Positions 17,253 to 26,362 are shown, numbered from the stretch's first letter. The stretch is 35,967 nt of DNA from an uncultured Methanobrevibacter sp. (GCF_905235195.1 NZ_CAJOKH010000018.1:1-35967), one strand, 5' to 3'. Numbers and translations are program-made. Notes: generated by a model not told the origin, from the letters alone.

Positions 17253-17945
17253 CTAGTCCCTCCTTGGATCAATTTTTTTAACTGCATCATCAAATCTTCC
17301 ATACTGACCACTAGCTTTTTTAAGAGCTTCTGATCCATCCATACCTTCTTTTATAAAGTCAATTAATTGACCTAAATTTAGATATTTATATCCAATAATC
17401 TCATTATCTTCATCTAAACCTATTTCGGTAATATAACCTTCAGTTAATTCCAAATATCTTGGACCTTTTTTATTAGTTGAATATATTGTTCCAACTTGAC
17501 TTCTATGGCCTTTACCTAAATCTTCAAGGCCTGCACCAATTGGAAGACCTCCTTCTGAGAATGCTGACTGGGTTCTTCCATAAACAATCTGTAAGAATAG
17601 CTCTCTCATAGCAGTATTAATTGCATCACATACAAGATCTGTATTAAGTGCTTCTAAAATTGTTTTTCCAACAAGAATTTCACCAGCCATTGCTGCAGAG
17701 TGTGTCATTCCAGAGCATCCTAATGTTTCAACTAATGCTTCTTCAATTATACCTTCTTTAACATTTAATGTTAATTTACAACAACCTTGTTGAGGAGCAC
17801 ACCATCCAATTCCATGTGTTAATCCAGAAATATCTTTTATCTCTTTAGATTTAACCCATTTACCTTCTTCTGGTATTGGAGCAGAACCATGATTAGCTCC
17901 TTTTGCCACACAACACATATTATCTATTTCAGTAGAATATATCAT
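17253..17945 (-). CDS. NifU-like Fe-S scaffold protein, partner of GGGtGRT
   Basis: A 230-residue protein with an N-terminal CC pair (C11, C12). It then has a NifU_N/IscU-type domain with cysteines at C49, C55, C56, C77 (LGCSGMTHSAAM) and C106, followed by ETLG- and LDEDNEIIGYKYL-type segments. The GCSG-x-T/S-x-S motif is the strongest sign of the scaffold fold. IscU-type proteins assemble Fe-S clusters; here no desulfurase gene lies next door. AAGGAGATATT is a strong ribosome site before the ATG. Two bases separate its stop from the GGGtGRT start, so they form an operon. The exact function of this subgroup is not established. Confidence 0.8.
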   Translation of the reverse strand: MIYSTEIDNMCCVAKGANHGSAPIPEEGKWVKSKEIKDISGLTHGIGWCAPQQGCCKLTLNVKEGIIEEALVETLGCSGMTHSAAMAGEILVGKTILEALNTDLVCDAINTAMRELFLQIVYGRTQSAFSEGGLPIGAGLEDLGKGHRSQVGTIYSTNKKGPRYLELTEGYITEIGLDEDNEIIGYKYLNLGQLIDFIKEGMDGSEALKKASGQYGRFDDAVKKIDPRRD

Positions 17946-18160
17946 AATATCTCCTTAAAATATGTTCATAAGCTAATATTATTAAATAAATCTTAGCAAA
18001 TAAAATTAAATAAAAATATTAAATTTAACTTTATTATATATTTAATATTTTAATAAATATTTTAATATTAATTTTTATAATTAATTAAATTAAGTATTAA
18101 AATCCCATACTATTGGACTAAAATTATAAAATATAATAATTATTAAATATATATTAAATT

Positions 18161-18547
18161 TTAATCATTTACAGGAAGTAAATCCTTCTGTTTAAATACC
18201 TCTTTAGCAGCAGACATAGCTTCAATAGTTCTTGGGAAACCTATATATGCAGACATCTGCATAATAATCTCAACAATTTCTGTAGGTCTACATCCCACAT
18301 TTAATGCACCTTCTATATGACTTTTAAGTTCTGGAATAGCTCCAAGAGTAGTTAATGAAGCAACAGTACATAATTCACGTGTTTTTAAATCTACTGTATC
18401 TCTTGTATAAATTTCAGAGTATGGAAACTCTACAACAAATCTTGCTAAATCAGGTGCAATATCTTCAAATTCTGTAAAAATACTTTCTATATTATCTGGA
18501 TTAGTAATTTTTAAAATTGACATACCTTTTTCAAATCTATCTTCCAT
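18161..18547 (-). CDS. carboxymuconolactone decarboxylase / AhpD-like protein
   Basis: A 128-residue helical protein of the carboxymuconolactone decarboxylase family. It shows the family frame TRELCTVASLTTLGAIPELKSHIEGALNVG (about 76-105) with the conserved Glu, Cys and His, then EIVEIIMQMSAYIGFPRTIEAM. The AhpD-type CxxC redox pair is absent; there is one cysteine and a His in the corresponding region, as in the gamma-decarboxylase-like branch. Function in methanogens is unknown. GTGATATA precedes the ATG. It is read leftward, about 215 bases upstream of the NifU-like gene, and divergently from the nitroreductase. Confidence 0.85.
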   Translation of the reverse strand: MEDRFEKGMSILKITNPDNIESIFTEFEDIAPDLARFVVEFPYSEIYTRDTVDLKTRELCTVASLTTLGAIPELKSHIEGALNVGCRPTEIVEIIMQMSAYIGFPRTIEAMSAAKEVFKQKDLLPVND

Positions 18548-18744
18548 TATATCACCATAATAAATAAAATCTAATCTACAATTTTAATTATGTTATTAAT
18601 TTAACCTATTTAAAAATTAATTAAATTTAAAACAAATTATAATTATATGCAAATAAGTTAAAATATTTGTCTAAATTATTTTATAAATAATTTTCAATAA
18701 AAAAATTTTTTAATAAAATTTAACATATTAATAATAGTGATTAT

Positions 18745-19263
18745 ATGGATTTAATGGATGTTATGTTAAAAAGACGAAGTGTACGTGAATATGAAGAGAA
18801 AGAAATTACAAAAGAGCAATTAAATAAAATATTACAAGCAGCACTTTTAGCTCCAACAAGTAGAAACAGAAAACCCTGTAAGTTTTTAGTTGTATCAAAT
18901 AAGAAAACACTAAAAAAATTATCACAATGTAAAAATACAGGTGCTCAATTTCTTGAGGGATGTAATAAAGCAGTTGTTGTTATATCAGATGAAAATATTG
19001 CAGATACTTGGATAGAAGATTCATCTATAGCATTAACATATATGCATTTAATGGCAACTAACCTGGGTCTTGGAAGCTGTTGGGTTCAAATGCATTTAAG
19101 AGATAAAAATGGTAGTGACTCTGAAAAATTAGTTTGTAAAGCTCTAGAAATAAATAATAAATATAGAGTTGTAGGAATTATGGCATTAGGAGTCGCAAAA
19201 ACAATACCTGATTCTCATAGTCTTAATGAACTTGATAATACTAAAATACAGTTTTTAAATTAA
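18745..19263 (+). CDS. nitroreductase-family flavoprotein
   Basis: A 172-residue FMN-dependent reductase. The N-terminal MLKRRSVREYEEKEI carries the FMN phosphate-binding Arg pair (Arg10, Arg11, Ser12). APTSRNRKPCKFLVV (36-50) and GLGSCWVQMHLRD (about 108-120) are the family's other conserved segments, and VVGIMALG follows. Such proteins form dimers and pass electrons from NAD(P)H to a range of acceptors; the natural substrate is unknown. A GTGATTAT site precedes the ATG. Divergent from the CMD-family gene. Confidence 0.88.
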   Translation: MDLMDVMLKRRSVREYEEKEITKEQLNKILQAALLAPTSRNRKPCKFLVVSNKKTLKKLSQCKNTGAQFLEGCNKAVVVISDENIADTWIEDSSIALTYMHLMATNLGLGSCWVQMHLRDKNGSDSEKLVCKALEINNKYRVVGIMALGVAKTIPDSHSLNELDNTKIQFLN

Positions 19264-19442
19264 ATGATATTAAATTTTTTATATAATTCAATCAATTTTA
19301 ATATTTAATTTTTTAGTCAATGGTTTTAATCAAATAAATCTTTAATATATTTAACCCTAGTTAAGTTACAATATATTTAAATATATGTAAATTAGAGATA
19401 ATTATTAATAAAAACAATTCAATTGTATTTTGGAGGTATTAT

Positions 19443-19748
19443 ATGCATGTAAAAGATGTTTTAGATAATTTAAATATAAATGTAGATATGCCACAACACT
19501 GGTATTCAACTGAAGTAGACAATATCTTTGAAAAGGGAGAAATAGTTAAAAATGATAGTATTATTAAAATAAAAGCTAAAGATAATAATAACACCAAATA
19601 TATTATTATAGATCCTGATGAAAGTATGAGCATAGTAAGTCAACTAAAAAATGGGAACTTTATAGGAGTAAAATATCTAAACAATAAAGATGACTTTGAA
19701 TATATTGGAAAAATCACCGATTTAAAATATAAAACAAACTTAATTTAA
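19443..19748 (+). CDS. small protein of unknown function
   Basis: A 101-residue soluble protein starting MHVKDVLDNLNINVDMPQHW. It has a strand-rich middle (KNDSIIKIKAKDNNNTKYII) and an acidic DPDESMSIVSQLKNGNF segment. No cysteine, membrane helix or recognised motif. GGAGGTATT is a strong ribosome site at ideal spacing, so the gene is real. It is flanked by the tandem repeat array just downstream. Confidence 0.75.
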   Translation: MHVKDVLDNLNINVDMPQHWYSTEVDNIFEKGEIVKNDSIIKIKAKDNNNTKYIIIDPDESMSIVSQLKNGNFIGVKYLNNKDDFEYIGKITDLKYKTNLI

Positions 19749-19796
19749 TTTAACTAATCTTAAAGTTTAAAAAAAAGTATATTGCATTGATAAAAA

Positions 19797-19973
19797 GAAT
19801 ATTATACTTAAATAATTAAAAAAAGTAATTGAAATTGAAAAAAAGAATATTATACTTAAATAATTAAAAAAAGTAATAGAAATTGAAGAATATTATACTT
19901 AAATACTTAAAAAAAGTAATTGAAATTGAAGAATATTATACTTAAATAATTAAAAAAAGTAATTGAAATTGAA
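19797..19973. repeat. four tandem copies of a ~43-bp AT-rich repeat
   Basis: The unit GAATATTATACTTAAATAAT followed by TAAAAAAAGTAATTGAAATT(G) starts at 19797, 19845, 19888 and 19931. The first copy is 48 bases long because of a longer A-run junction; the others are 43. Copies differ at one or two positions (TAATTGAA versus TAATAGAA, AATAATT versus AATACTT). The array is contiguous, with no spacers, and stops occur in every frame, so it is neither a CRISPR nor a coding repeat. It lies between the small ORF and the end of the DUF1002 gene. Confidence 0.8.
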
Positions 19974-20047
19974 AAAAAGAGAATTATCTTAAAAAAAGAG
20001 ATTAAAATTTAAATAATATAAAAAAATTAAAAAGATAAGATTTTGAT

Positions 20048-20894
20048 TTAATTTGATTTAAAAATACCTAAAATCTGATCAAAGATTGATTGAGTTTCAT
20101 TACTTCCAATAGCATCATCTAATTGACTTTTATAATCGTCTACTTGACCTTGAACAGTGTGATTGTGATATTGTATCTGCAAGTTTATTAACATCTGATT
20201 CTGAAATCTCAATATTATTATTTACTGCAACATTATTAATTATAGTTACAATATTATCTTTATCAGTAATATTATCTTTTTTAACTTCTTCTTTAACATC
20301 ATTTACTACTTTAGCTACATCATCACCAGATACATTTGAATCTTTTACTATTTGACTTTCTACTTCAATTTCCTGATTAGCTGCTTGTTTTACATCATCA
20401 GGAATTTGAACATTAGTAGCTTCTTCATATGATTTTAAAATTCCAGCAAGAGCAGATTCCCCAGTAGCTTCAACTGGACTTGTAACATAAACATATCCTT
20501 TTGTAATACCTACAGATTTAAGAGCAGATGCATACATATCAGAAGTTACAAGTGTAATTTTTGAAGTATCAACAGTTATTTCCATGTTTTGATTATTGTT
20601 TAAATCAATTAAAGCAGATGATAAAACCTCATCAGACCCATATGTTTCTTGTGAAATTCCAGATGAAATTGCATTTACATCATCAGCATAAACAATCTGA
20701 ACATCAGCATCCTTTAAATTTACATGGGAATTAGAATTAAAGAAATTATCAACCATATTTTTATATTCTTGATTACCATAGGTAGTCTCACCATAACATA
20801 CAACAAGTCCTTTAGAATCTGCTGATGTAATTGTAGGTACTATTACTGCAATCATCAGTATTACTAAAATTAAAGCAATTATAGATTTTCTCAT
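20048..20894 (-). pseudogene. DUF1002 secreted protein with C-terminal frameshift
   Basis: A signal peptide (about 1-25, ending TSADS) is followed by a DUF1002-family domain: GLVVCYGETTYGNQEY (29-44), SQETYGSDEVLSSALIDL (about 79-96), and YVYVTSPVEATGESALAGI. The in-frame reading is 254 residues and ends at 20130 with the low-quality tail SQSHCSRSSRRL. In the +1 frame a much better tail runs to a stop at 20048: VQGQVDDYKSQLDDAIGSNE then SIFDQILGIFKSN. One extra base near 20155-20165, in the CACAC region, explains this. The protein is probably functional apart from its lost tail. GAGGATATT precedes the ATG. It is an exported, probably surface protein of unknown role. The frameshift could also be an assembly error. 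Confidence 0.75.
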
Positions 20895-21119
20895 AATATC
20901 CTCACTGTTTAAAATTCAATTTTTACCATAAATAAATTAGTCAATAAAGTATATAAAATTTTCTTTATTAAAAAAAAGATACGTGTATAGTATTTATTGT
21001 ATTATTAATGTAAACATATATCAATCATATAAATTTCTTATACAGAGAAAGATTGAAAAATGATTTTTTAATTTCATATTATTTAAAATAATATTTAAAA
21101 AAAAATATAATAATAAATT

Positions 21120-22103
21120 TTATAAATTTTCTGCAAAAAGTCTATACTCATCTAGCAAATCAAATAATTCTTCTTTGGTATGAGTTTTAAATATTTGTGG
21201 TTTAAAGTATACAGTTCTTGGTAATCCTTTAAGATAATATGCAACATGAGACCTTAATCTTTTAATTGCTATTTCTTCTCCCATATCTTCGATTAATAGT
21301 TCACTATGCTTTTTAATCATATTAATCCTATCATCCATATTAGGCTTTTGAGCTTTTATACCCTCATCCAAATATGCTATACATTCTTTTATAAGCCATG
21401 GATTTCCAAGTACTCCTCGTCCAATCATTATAGCATCACAGCCAGTATAATCTATCATAGCTTTAGCAGCATAACATGATCTTATATCCCCATTTCCAAT
21501 AACTGGAATATCAATAGAATCTTTCACATCCTTAATAATATCCCAATCTGCAACACCAGAATATGCTTGAGTACGATCTCTTGGATGAATAGTTATTGCT
21601 GATGCACCAGCTTTTTCAACCATTGTAGAAATTTCAATTGGATTAATATGATCTTTATCCCATCCACTTCTAATTTTAACAGTGACTGGTATGGGCAAAA
21701 AATCAACTAATGCTTTTGTAACTTCATATGCCTTTTGAGGATTTTTTAATAGGGCACAACCTGCATTTGATTTTAATGCTACTTTTGGAACTGGACAACC
21801 CATATTAATATCAATAATATCTGGGTTCATATTTTCATAAACATATTTAGCAGCAGTTTTAAAATATTTAATCTCAGAGCCAAATATCTGTTGTGATATT
21901 GGCCTTTGATTATCATCAATTTTTAAGAGTTTTAGGGAATTTTTATCTTTATGTGCAATTGCATTGCTTGAAACCATTTCACCACTAATTAGTCCACATC
22001 CCATAGATTTTATTATTGATCTAAATGTAAAATCACATATCCCTGCCATAGGAGCTAAGACTACTTGGTTGTTGATTTGGACATTTCCTATATTCCACTT
22101 CAT
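21120..22103 (-). CDS. tRNA-dihydrouridine synthase (Dus)
   Basis: A 327-residue FMN-dependent enzyme that reduces specific uridines in tRNA to dihydrouridine. Motifs: QVVLAPMAGICDFTFR (13-28, FMN loop), QIFGS (72-76), DINMGCPVPKVALKSNAGCALLK without the usual GA (98-120) with catalytic Cys103, VKIRSGWD, ITIHPRDRTQAYSG, PVIGNGDI and GCDAIMIGRG. The C-terminal helical tRNA-binding region (AIKRLRSHVAYYLKGLP) is present. Length is normal for DusB-like proteins. AGGTAGAATT precedes the ATG. It is a single gene with no obvious partner in the neighbourhood. Confidence 0.93.
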   Translation of the reverse strand: MKWNIGNVQINNQVVLAPMAGICDFTFRSIIKSMGCGLISGEMVSSNAIAHKDKNSLKLLKIDDNQRPISQQIFGSEIKYFKTAAKYVYENMNPDIIDINMGCPVPKVALKSNAGCALLKNPQKAYEVTKALVDFLPIPVTVKIRSGWDKDHINPIEISTMVEKAGASAITIHPRDRTQAYSGVADWDIIKDVKDSIDIPVIGNGDIRSCYAAKAMIDYTGCDAIMIGRGVLGNPWLIKECIAYLDEGIKAQKPNMDDRINMIKKHSELLIEDMGEEIAIKRLRSHVAYYLKGLPRTVYFKPQIFKTHTKEELFDLLDEYRLFAENL

Positions 22104-22388
22104 AATTCTACCTAAACTTTAGCTTAATATTAAAAATTTAATTATTGATATATATAATCGAGGAATAATCATATTGAGTAATAATATATAGTCTACTTTT
22201 TGATTATATAAATTAAAATAAGATTATGTTTTTTACTTATTTATACTTCTTTACAAAATTATTTTATTTATAAAAATAGTTTTAGAAATATATGATTATT
22301 AAAAAATAAGAGTTTTTTGAAAAAATTTTTAGTTTAAAAATAAAGTAAAAGTTAAATGGATTGTAATTAAGAAAAAATTAAAAAATTA

Positions 22389-22622
22389 TTATAATTCTCC
22401 GTTTGCATATTCAACTTCTTTGTATGTAGCATATAAACTATAAATCCAAATAATGATTGCAACACCTATAAATACAATATTAACAGTTACACCTAAGATG
22501 CCACAAATCAATGCCGATATAAACAACCCAAATCCTTTATTTAGATTATCTGCATATGCAATACCTAAACCAGCAAATATAAATGATATTATCATTGCAA
22601 TCCACATATTTTTTTCAGCCAT
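22389..22622 (-). CDS. small membrane protein, unknown function
   Basis: A 77-residue protein of mostly hydrophobic sequence, starting MAEKNMWIAMIISFIFAGLG. Two to three membrane helices cover about 5-25, 34-45 and 45-63, and the end (YKEVEYANGEL) is charged and cytosolic. I chose ATG at 22622 because AAGGTGA lies at good spacing before it; the upstream GTG start (22631) would sit inside this ribosome site. The layout recalls the small TM2-like membrane proteins, but no family motif is certain. Confidence 0.7.
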   Translation of the reverse strand: MAEKNMWIAMIISFIFAGLGIAYADNLNKGFGLFISALICGILGVTVNIVFIGVAIIIWIYSLYATYKEVEYANGEL

Positions 22623-22703
22623 TAAATTCACCTTAATTTTTTAAGAATAAATATTAAATAAATAGAATATTGAAAAATATATAAAACGAAAAAATATAAA
22701 AGA

Positions 22704-23228
22704 TTAGATATTAATTTCTAAATTTTCAATTTCTTCTAAAGCTGTTTCTATTCCTTGACCTTTATCAGATGCATTTCTTGCAAATATGGTTTCAATAACC
22801 TCCATACCCACAAATTCTATAGCAGTCTTATTTAGATATTCAATATAATAATCATAAATATCGGAAGGATTAGATTGAGTTACAATTTCAATAACTTTTA
22901 CTCCTTCAAAGCTTTTATTTGGATTTCTTGTAACCTGATAAAACCTATCAATTAAAGTTTTTAACTGTGCTGTTATGTGACCATAATAAATAGGAGAAGA
23001 TAAGATTAATAAATCAGCTTCTAGGATTTTATCTATAATCTTTCTTATATCATCTGCCTTAATACAGTCTCCTTCCTGACATGAAAGACATGCATCACAG
23101 AATTGAAGATCTAAATCATTTAAAAAGAATGATTCAACATCACCATCAATTTTTTCACATAATGCTTTTACAAGCAAATCACAATTACCCTCTTTTCTTG
23201 GACTTCCCACTATAGCTACTGTTTTCAT
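22704..23228 (-). CDS. iron-sulfur flavoprotein-like NAD(P)H:FMN reductase
   Basis: A 174-residue flavodoxin-fold protein. VAIVGSPRKEGNCDLL (4-19) is the FMN-binding start. FCDACLSCQEGDC (43-55) has the compact cluster motif C-x2-C-x2-C-x4-C (C44, C47, C50, C55) of archaeal iron-sulfur flavoproteins. LILSSPIYYGHITAQLKTLIDR (75-95) is the conserved flavin-contact segment. Isf-type proteins form oligomers that carry one Fe4S4 cluster and one FMN per subunit, and have been linked to oxygen or peroxide reduction in methanogens. GGAGGATGTTAT precedes the ATG. Confidence 0.88.
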   Translation of the reverse strand: MKTVAIVGSPRKEGNCDLLVKALCEKIDGDVESFFLNDLDLQFCDACLSCQEGDCIKADDIRKIIDKILEADLLILSSPIYYGHITAQLKTLIDRFYQVTRNPNKSFEGVKVIEIVTQSNPSDIYDYYIEYLNKTAIEFVGMEVIETIFARNASDKGQGIETALEEIENLEINI

Positions 23229-23313
23229 ATAACATCCTCCAAAAATAATTTTAATTAATTAATAATTTAATTTTTAGGTTATATATAAATAACTATTTTT
23301 AATTGATTAATTA

Positions 23314-23568
23314 TCAATCAAGGATTTTTTTTATCAAGACATACATGTCATCTTTTGAAAAATCAAATTTATCTTTGAATTCACGTATTTTTATTATTTT
23401 TAAGGGGCAATAGTGTAAGAATGCCCCAACCTCTTTGTCGGGGACTTTTATTTTAATCTTCAATTCAATAGTTAGAGTATAAATATATAAATCAAAAATT
23501 AAATGTATTAGGTAAACTAAATTTAACTGTGTTTCAGTTGAATCACTAAATGAAGATATATAACACAT
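23314..23568 (-). CDS. doubtful ORF with unusual codon use
   Basis: An open frame of 84 codons starting MCYISSFSDSTETQLNLVYL with no visible ribosome site. The middle, KVPDKEVGAFLHYCPLK, uses GTC, CCC, GAC, GGG, TTC and TGC codons that are rare in this A/T-rich genome. That middle lies over a three-arm hairpin region (23404-23443). It could be a fragment of a transferred gene, a real small protein, or not coding at all; I recognise no family. Confidence 0.25.
   Translation of the reverse strand: MCYISSFSDSTETQLNLVYLIHLIFDLYIYTLTIELKIKIKVPDKEVGAFLHYCPLKIIKIREFKDKFDFSKDDMYVLIKKILD
23404..23443. other. mutually exclusive hairpin arms
   Basis: Three G/C blocks are spaced evenly. GGGGCA is at 23404-23409, TGCCCC at 23422-23427 and GGGG at 23440-23443. 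The middle block can pair with either neighbour across 12-base loops. On the plus strand the second hairpin is followed by ACTTTTATTTTAA, as in an attenuator. This is striking in a genome this A/T-rich, but no plus-strand gene follows, so the use is unclear. Confidence 0.4.
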
Positions 23569-23855
23569 ATTGTTTAAATCTAACTTTCGTTCATGATTAG
23601 ACCATTTTAATTTTGTTTATATAAAATAATTAATGGAATTTGTAAAATAGAAAATATTTAATTATTATTAGATCTAAAAAAGTAGTTTAGAGGGGGGGTA
23701 AGTAGCACAACTATCCCATGAATTTTCATATTATCAACTCTAAAATTTAATTAGTAATAATAATTATATATTGTGCAAATAAATTTATTGGTAAATTTAA
23801 AGATAAAATTTTAAAAATTAAAAAATAAGTAAAATAAGATATAAATAAAAATATA

Positions 23856-24137
23856 CTATAAATTCATATTATTATCCTTACTATTATTCTCCTTTAATGA
23901 TTTTTCAAAATTCTCCAAATCATAATACAACATTAAATCATTAGACTCCGGTGTTTCTCTAAACTCTTCAATGAAACTTTCCAAATCATTGAAAAATTCT
24001 TTTTTTCTAAGTTTTATATTTTCTTCTTTAGAATAATCCTTTTTTAATGTTATAATTAATTTCAAATCATCTGTTTCAATTTCTATTTCAGGATATTCTA
24101 AATCCAATTCATCAACAAATTCATCTTCTAAGGTCAT
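23856..24137 (-). CDS. small acidic protein, unknown function
   Basis: A 93-residue highly acidic protein, starting MTLEDEFVDELDLEYPEIEI. The rest is helical and charged (FFNDLESFIEEF) with no cysteine and no membrane segment. GTGATAAT lies directly before the ATG, as with several neighbours in this genome. It is separated by more than 130 bases from hmgA and is read in the same direction. Confidence 0.65.
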   Translation of the reverse strand: MTLEDEFVDELDLEYPEIEIETDDLKLIITLKKDYSKEENIKLRKKEFFNDLESFIEEFRETPESNDLMLYYDLENFEKSLKENNSKDNNMNL

Positions 24138-24185
24138 ATTATCACATATAAAGAAAAATTGAAAATATATAGTAAATTACTGAAC

Positions 24186-24244
24186 TTTTATTATACTTAT
24201 TATAAATGATTTATAATAAAAATTTTTAAAAAAGTATAATAAAA
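24186..24244. terminator. inverted repeats downstream of hmgA
   Basis: TTTTATTATACTT (24186-24198) and AAGTATAATAAAA (24232-24244) are perfect 13-base inverted copies. Inside them TTATAAAT-G-ATTTATAA (24200-24216) is a perfect palindrome. On the minus strand they lie within 26 bases of the hmgA stop and provide U-rich sequence, so they are probably the transcription end of the sucD-hmgA unit. They also lie directly before the next gene. Confidence 0.4.
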
Positions 24245-24269
24245 ATTTTAATTAATAATAAGTATAAAA

Positions 24270-25472
24270 TTATCTTCCAAGTTGTTGATGTGCCCTAGCA
24301 AGGTGTCCTGCTGCAAGAGCTCCTACTAAAGATAATTCTCCGGCAAGAACAGTTGATATAAGAATCTCTCCAAATTTACGAGCCCCACCGTTACCTTTAA
24401 CACCCAATATATCTAATCCTTCACTAGCTGTTGCAAGAGAAGTACCACCACCTACAGTTGCAATTGGAACATCGGGCATATTTACAGAGAAATATAAATC
24501 CCCATTTCTATCTTCTGCAGTTGTAATACCAAGTGAACCTTCACTAATATGTGCCAAATCCTGACCAGTTGCTAAAAATATAGCTGCAACCATATTTGCA
24601 AAATGAGCATTATATGCTAAACTACCTGCAACAGCAGATCCAATAAGATTTTTTGCAGTGTTTACTTCAACAATTGCCGAAGCTGTTGTTTTAAGTTTAT
24701 TTTCAACAACATCTTTTGGAATTAACACATCAGCAATAAGAGTTTTTCCTCTTCCTTCTACAAGATTAATTGCAGCAGGTTTTTTATCAACACATACATT
24801 TCCACTTAAAGCAATATGAACTGCATTAGTTTCCTGAGACATCTTATCCAATATTTTCTCTGTTGCAATTGTTACCATATTCATACCCATACTATCTCCA
24901 GTAGAGTATACAAATCTTGGATAAACATAATCACCAATTACAAAAATTGGGTCTATTTTAAGTAATTTACCATGAGAAGTAGTGGATTCTGCAATAGATT
25001 TTAGTTCTTGGAAATTATCTTCAAACCATTGTTTAACTTGTAAGGCTTCAACTGATGAATTAGCTTTAATAACTGGAGCCCTTGTCATTTTATCATCAAT
25101 GACTCTTGCATTTACACCACCTGATGCTTTAATAGCAGAACATCCCCTATTTACTGAAGCAAGAAGTGCGCCTTCAGAAGTTGCAAGAGGAACATAATAT
25201 TCACTAAAATCTTCTTCACCATGAATATCAAGTGGTCCTACTACTCCAATCGGTATTTGAATTGCACCAATAGGGTTTTCAATATTTTTCTTAAATGCAC
25301 TATCCATATCTAAAGTGTAATGTGAAATATTATCTAAATTAGTATTAGCATATTTTTCAACAAATTCACGTCTAACTGTTATAGCCTCATCTATAGAATC
25401 AGTGAATTGTTCAATTTGATAAAGCTTCATCTCACCTTTAAGTAACTTATCAATAATTTCAGATTTATCCAT
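24270..25472 (-). CDS. hmgA: HMG-CoA reductase
   Basis: The enzyme reduces HMG-CoA to mevalonate with NADPH, the committed step toward archaeal isoprenoid lipids. The 400-residue protein has ATSEGALLASVNRG (97-110, Glu100), TGDSMGMNMVTIA (191-203, Asp193), ALSGNVCVDKKPAAIN (221-236, Lys230), ATGQDLAHISEGS (301-313, Asp305) and the C-terminal GHLARAHQQLGR (His390). All residues of the class I active site are present. I chose ATG at 25472 over the TTG at 25487 because it fits family starts and GTGGTG precedes it. It starts 23 bases after the end of sucD; the two are likely co-transcribed. Confidence 0.96.
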   Translation of the reverse strand: MDKSEIIDKLLKGEMKLYQIEQFTDSIDEAITVRREFVEKYANTNLDNISHYTLDMDSAFKKNIENPIGAIQIPIGVVGPLDIHGEEDFSEYYVPLATSEGALLASVNRGCSAIKASGGVNARVIDDKMTRAPVIKANSSVEALQVKQWFEDNFQELKSIAESTTSHGKLLKIDPIFVIGDYVYPRFVYSTGDSMGMNMVTIATEKILDKMSQETNAVHIALSGNVCVDKKPAAINLVEGRGKTLIADVLIPKDVVENKLKTTASAIVEVNTAKNLIGSAVAGSLAYNAHFANMVAAIFLATGQDLAHISEGSLGITTAEDRNGDLYFSVNMPDVPIATVGGGTSLATASEGLDILGVKGNGGARKFGEILISTVLAGELSLVGALAAGHLARAHQQLGR

Positions 25473-25495
25473 AACACCACTACACAAAGATTTAA

Positions 25496-26362
25496 TTAAT
25501 TAATACCTTCATTTTTAAGTAAATCTACAAGTTCAGAAGGTTTACGTGCAACATGTACCCCACATTTTTCAAATTTTTCAGTTTTAGTTTTTGCAGTACC
25601 ACTTTCACCATCAATAATTGCACCTGCATGACCCATACGTTTTCCAGGAGGTGCAGTTCTACCAGCAATATATGAAACAACAGGTTTAGAAAGATTATCA
25701 TTAATAAATTCTGCAGCATTCTCTTCTGCATTACCACCAATTTCACCAATTAAGACAATTGCATCTGTTCCATCATCTTCTTCATATTTTTTAAGTATAT
25801 CAATATAATCAGTACCTGTAACTGGATCTCCGCCTATACCTACACAGGTACTTTGACCAATGCCTGATCTTGTAAGTTGACTTGCAACTTCATAGGTTAA
25901 AGTTCCACTACGTGAGATAAGACCTACATTACCTTCTTTGAAGATATGTGTTGGCATAATACCTAATTTACCAACACTAGGAGTAATAATTCCCGGAGTA
26001 TTAGGTCCAATAACAACAGTATCATTTCTTTTTGCAAATTCTACAATTTCCATAGTATCATGAACAGGTATATGTTCTGTAATGAGTACAACTAAATCAA
26101 AATATTTAATTGATTCAAAAGCTGCATCTTTTGCAAATGGTGCTGGTACAAAGATTATTGAAGAATTAATATCTAAATCATCTTTAGCTTCTACAATAGA
26201 GTTATAAATTGGTACACCTTCAAAATCCCTACCACCTTTACCTGGAGTTACCCCTGCAACAATATTTGTATTATATTCAAGCATTTGTTTAGTATGGAAT
26301 GAACCTTGTTTACCAGTAATTCCTTGAACTAAAGCTTTTGTATTTTTATCTAATAATATCAT
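25496..26362 (-). CDS. sucD: succinyl-CoA synthetase alpha subunit
   Basis: This subunit binds CoA and carries the phosphohistidine in the ADP- or GDP-linked interconversion of succinyl-CoA and succinate. The 288-residue protein has [16 protein letters not shown] (12-27, CoA loop), [11 protein letters not shown] (118-128), [12 protein letters not shown] (149-160), [10 protein letters not shown] (175-184) and [11 protein letters not shown] (240-250) with the phosphorylated His245. The beta subunit is not in the window. In methanogens lacking a full cycle the enzyme serves the reductive branch to 2-oxoglutarate. AGTGATAAA lies before the ATG. hmgA follows 23 bases downstream, a pairing also known in other Methanobacteriales. 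Confidence 0.95.
   Translation of the reverse strand: MILLDKNTKALVQGITGKQGSFHTKQMLEYNTNIVAGVTPGKGGRDFEGVPIYNSIVEAKDDLDINSSIIFVPAPFAKDAAFESIKYFDLVVLITEHIPVHDTMEIVEFAKRNDTVVIGPNTPGIITPSVGKLGIMPTHIFKEGNVGLISRSGTLTYEVASQLTRSGIGQSTCVGIGGDPVTGTDYIDILKKYEEDDGTDAIVLIGEIGGNAEENAAEFINDNLSKPVVSYIAGRTAPPGKRMGHAGAIIDGESGTAKTKTEKFEKCGVHVARKPSELVDLLKNEGIN

Noticed and set aside
19797-19973. CRISPR array
   Set aside because: The four repeats are directly abutting with no spacers of unique sequence, and no cas genes are nearby.
25525-25749. second minus-strand ORF inside sucD
   Set aside because: It is an alternative frame of sucD with Leu/Met-rich composition and no domain.
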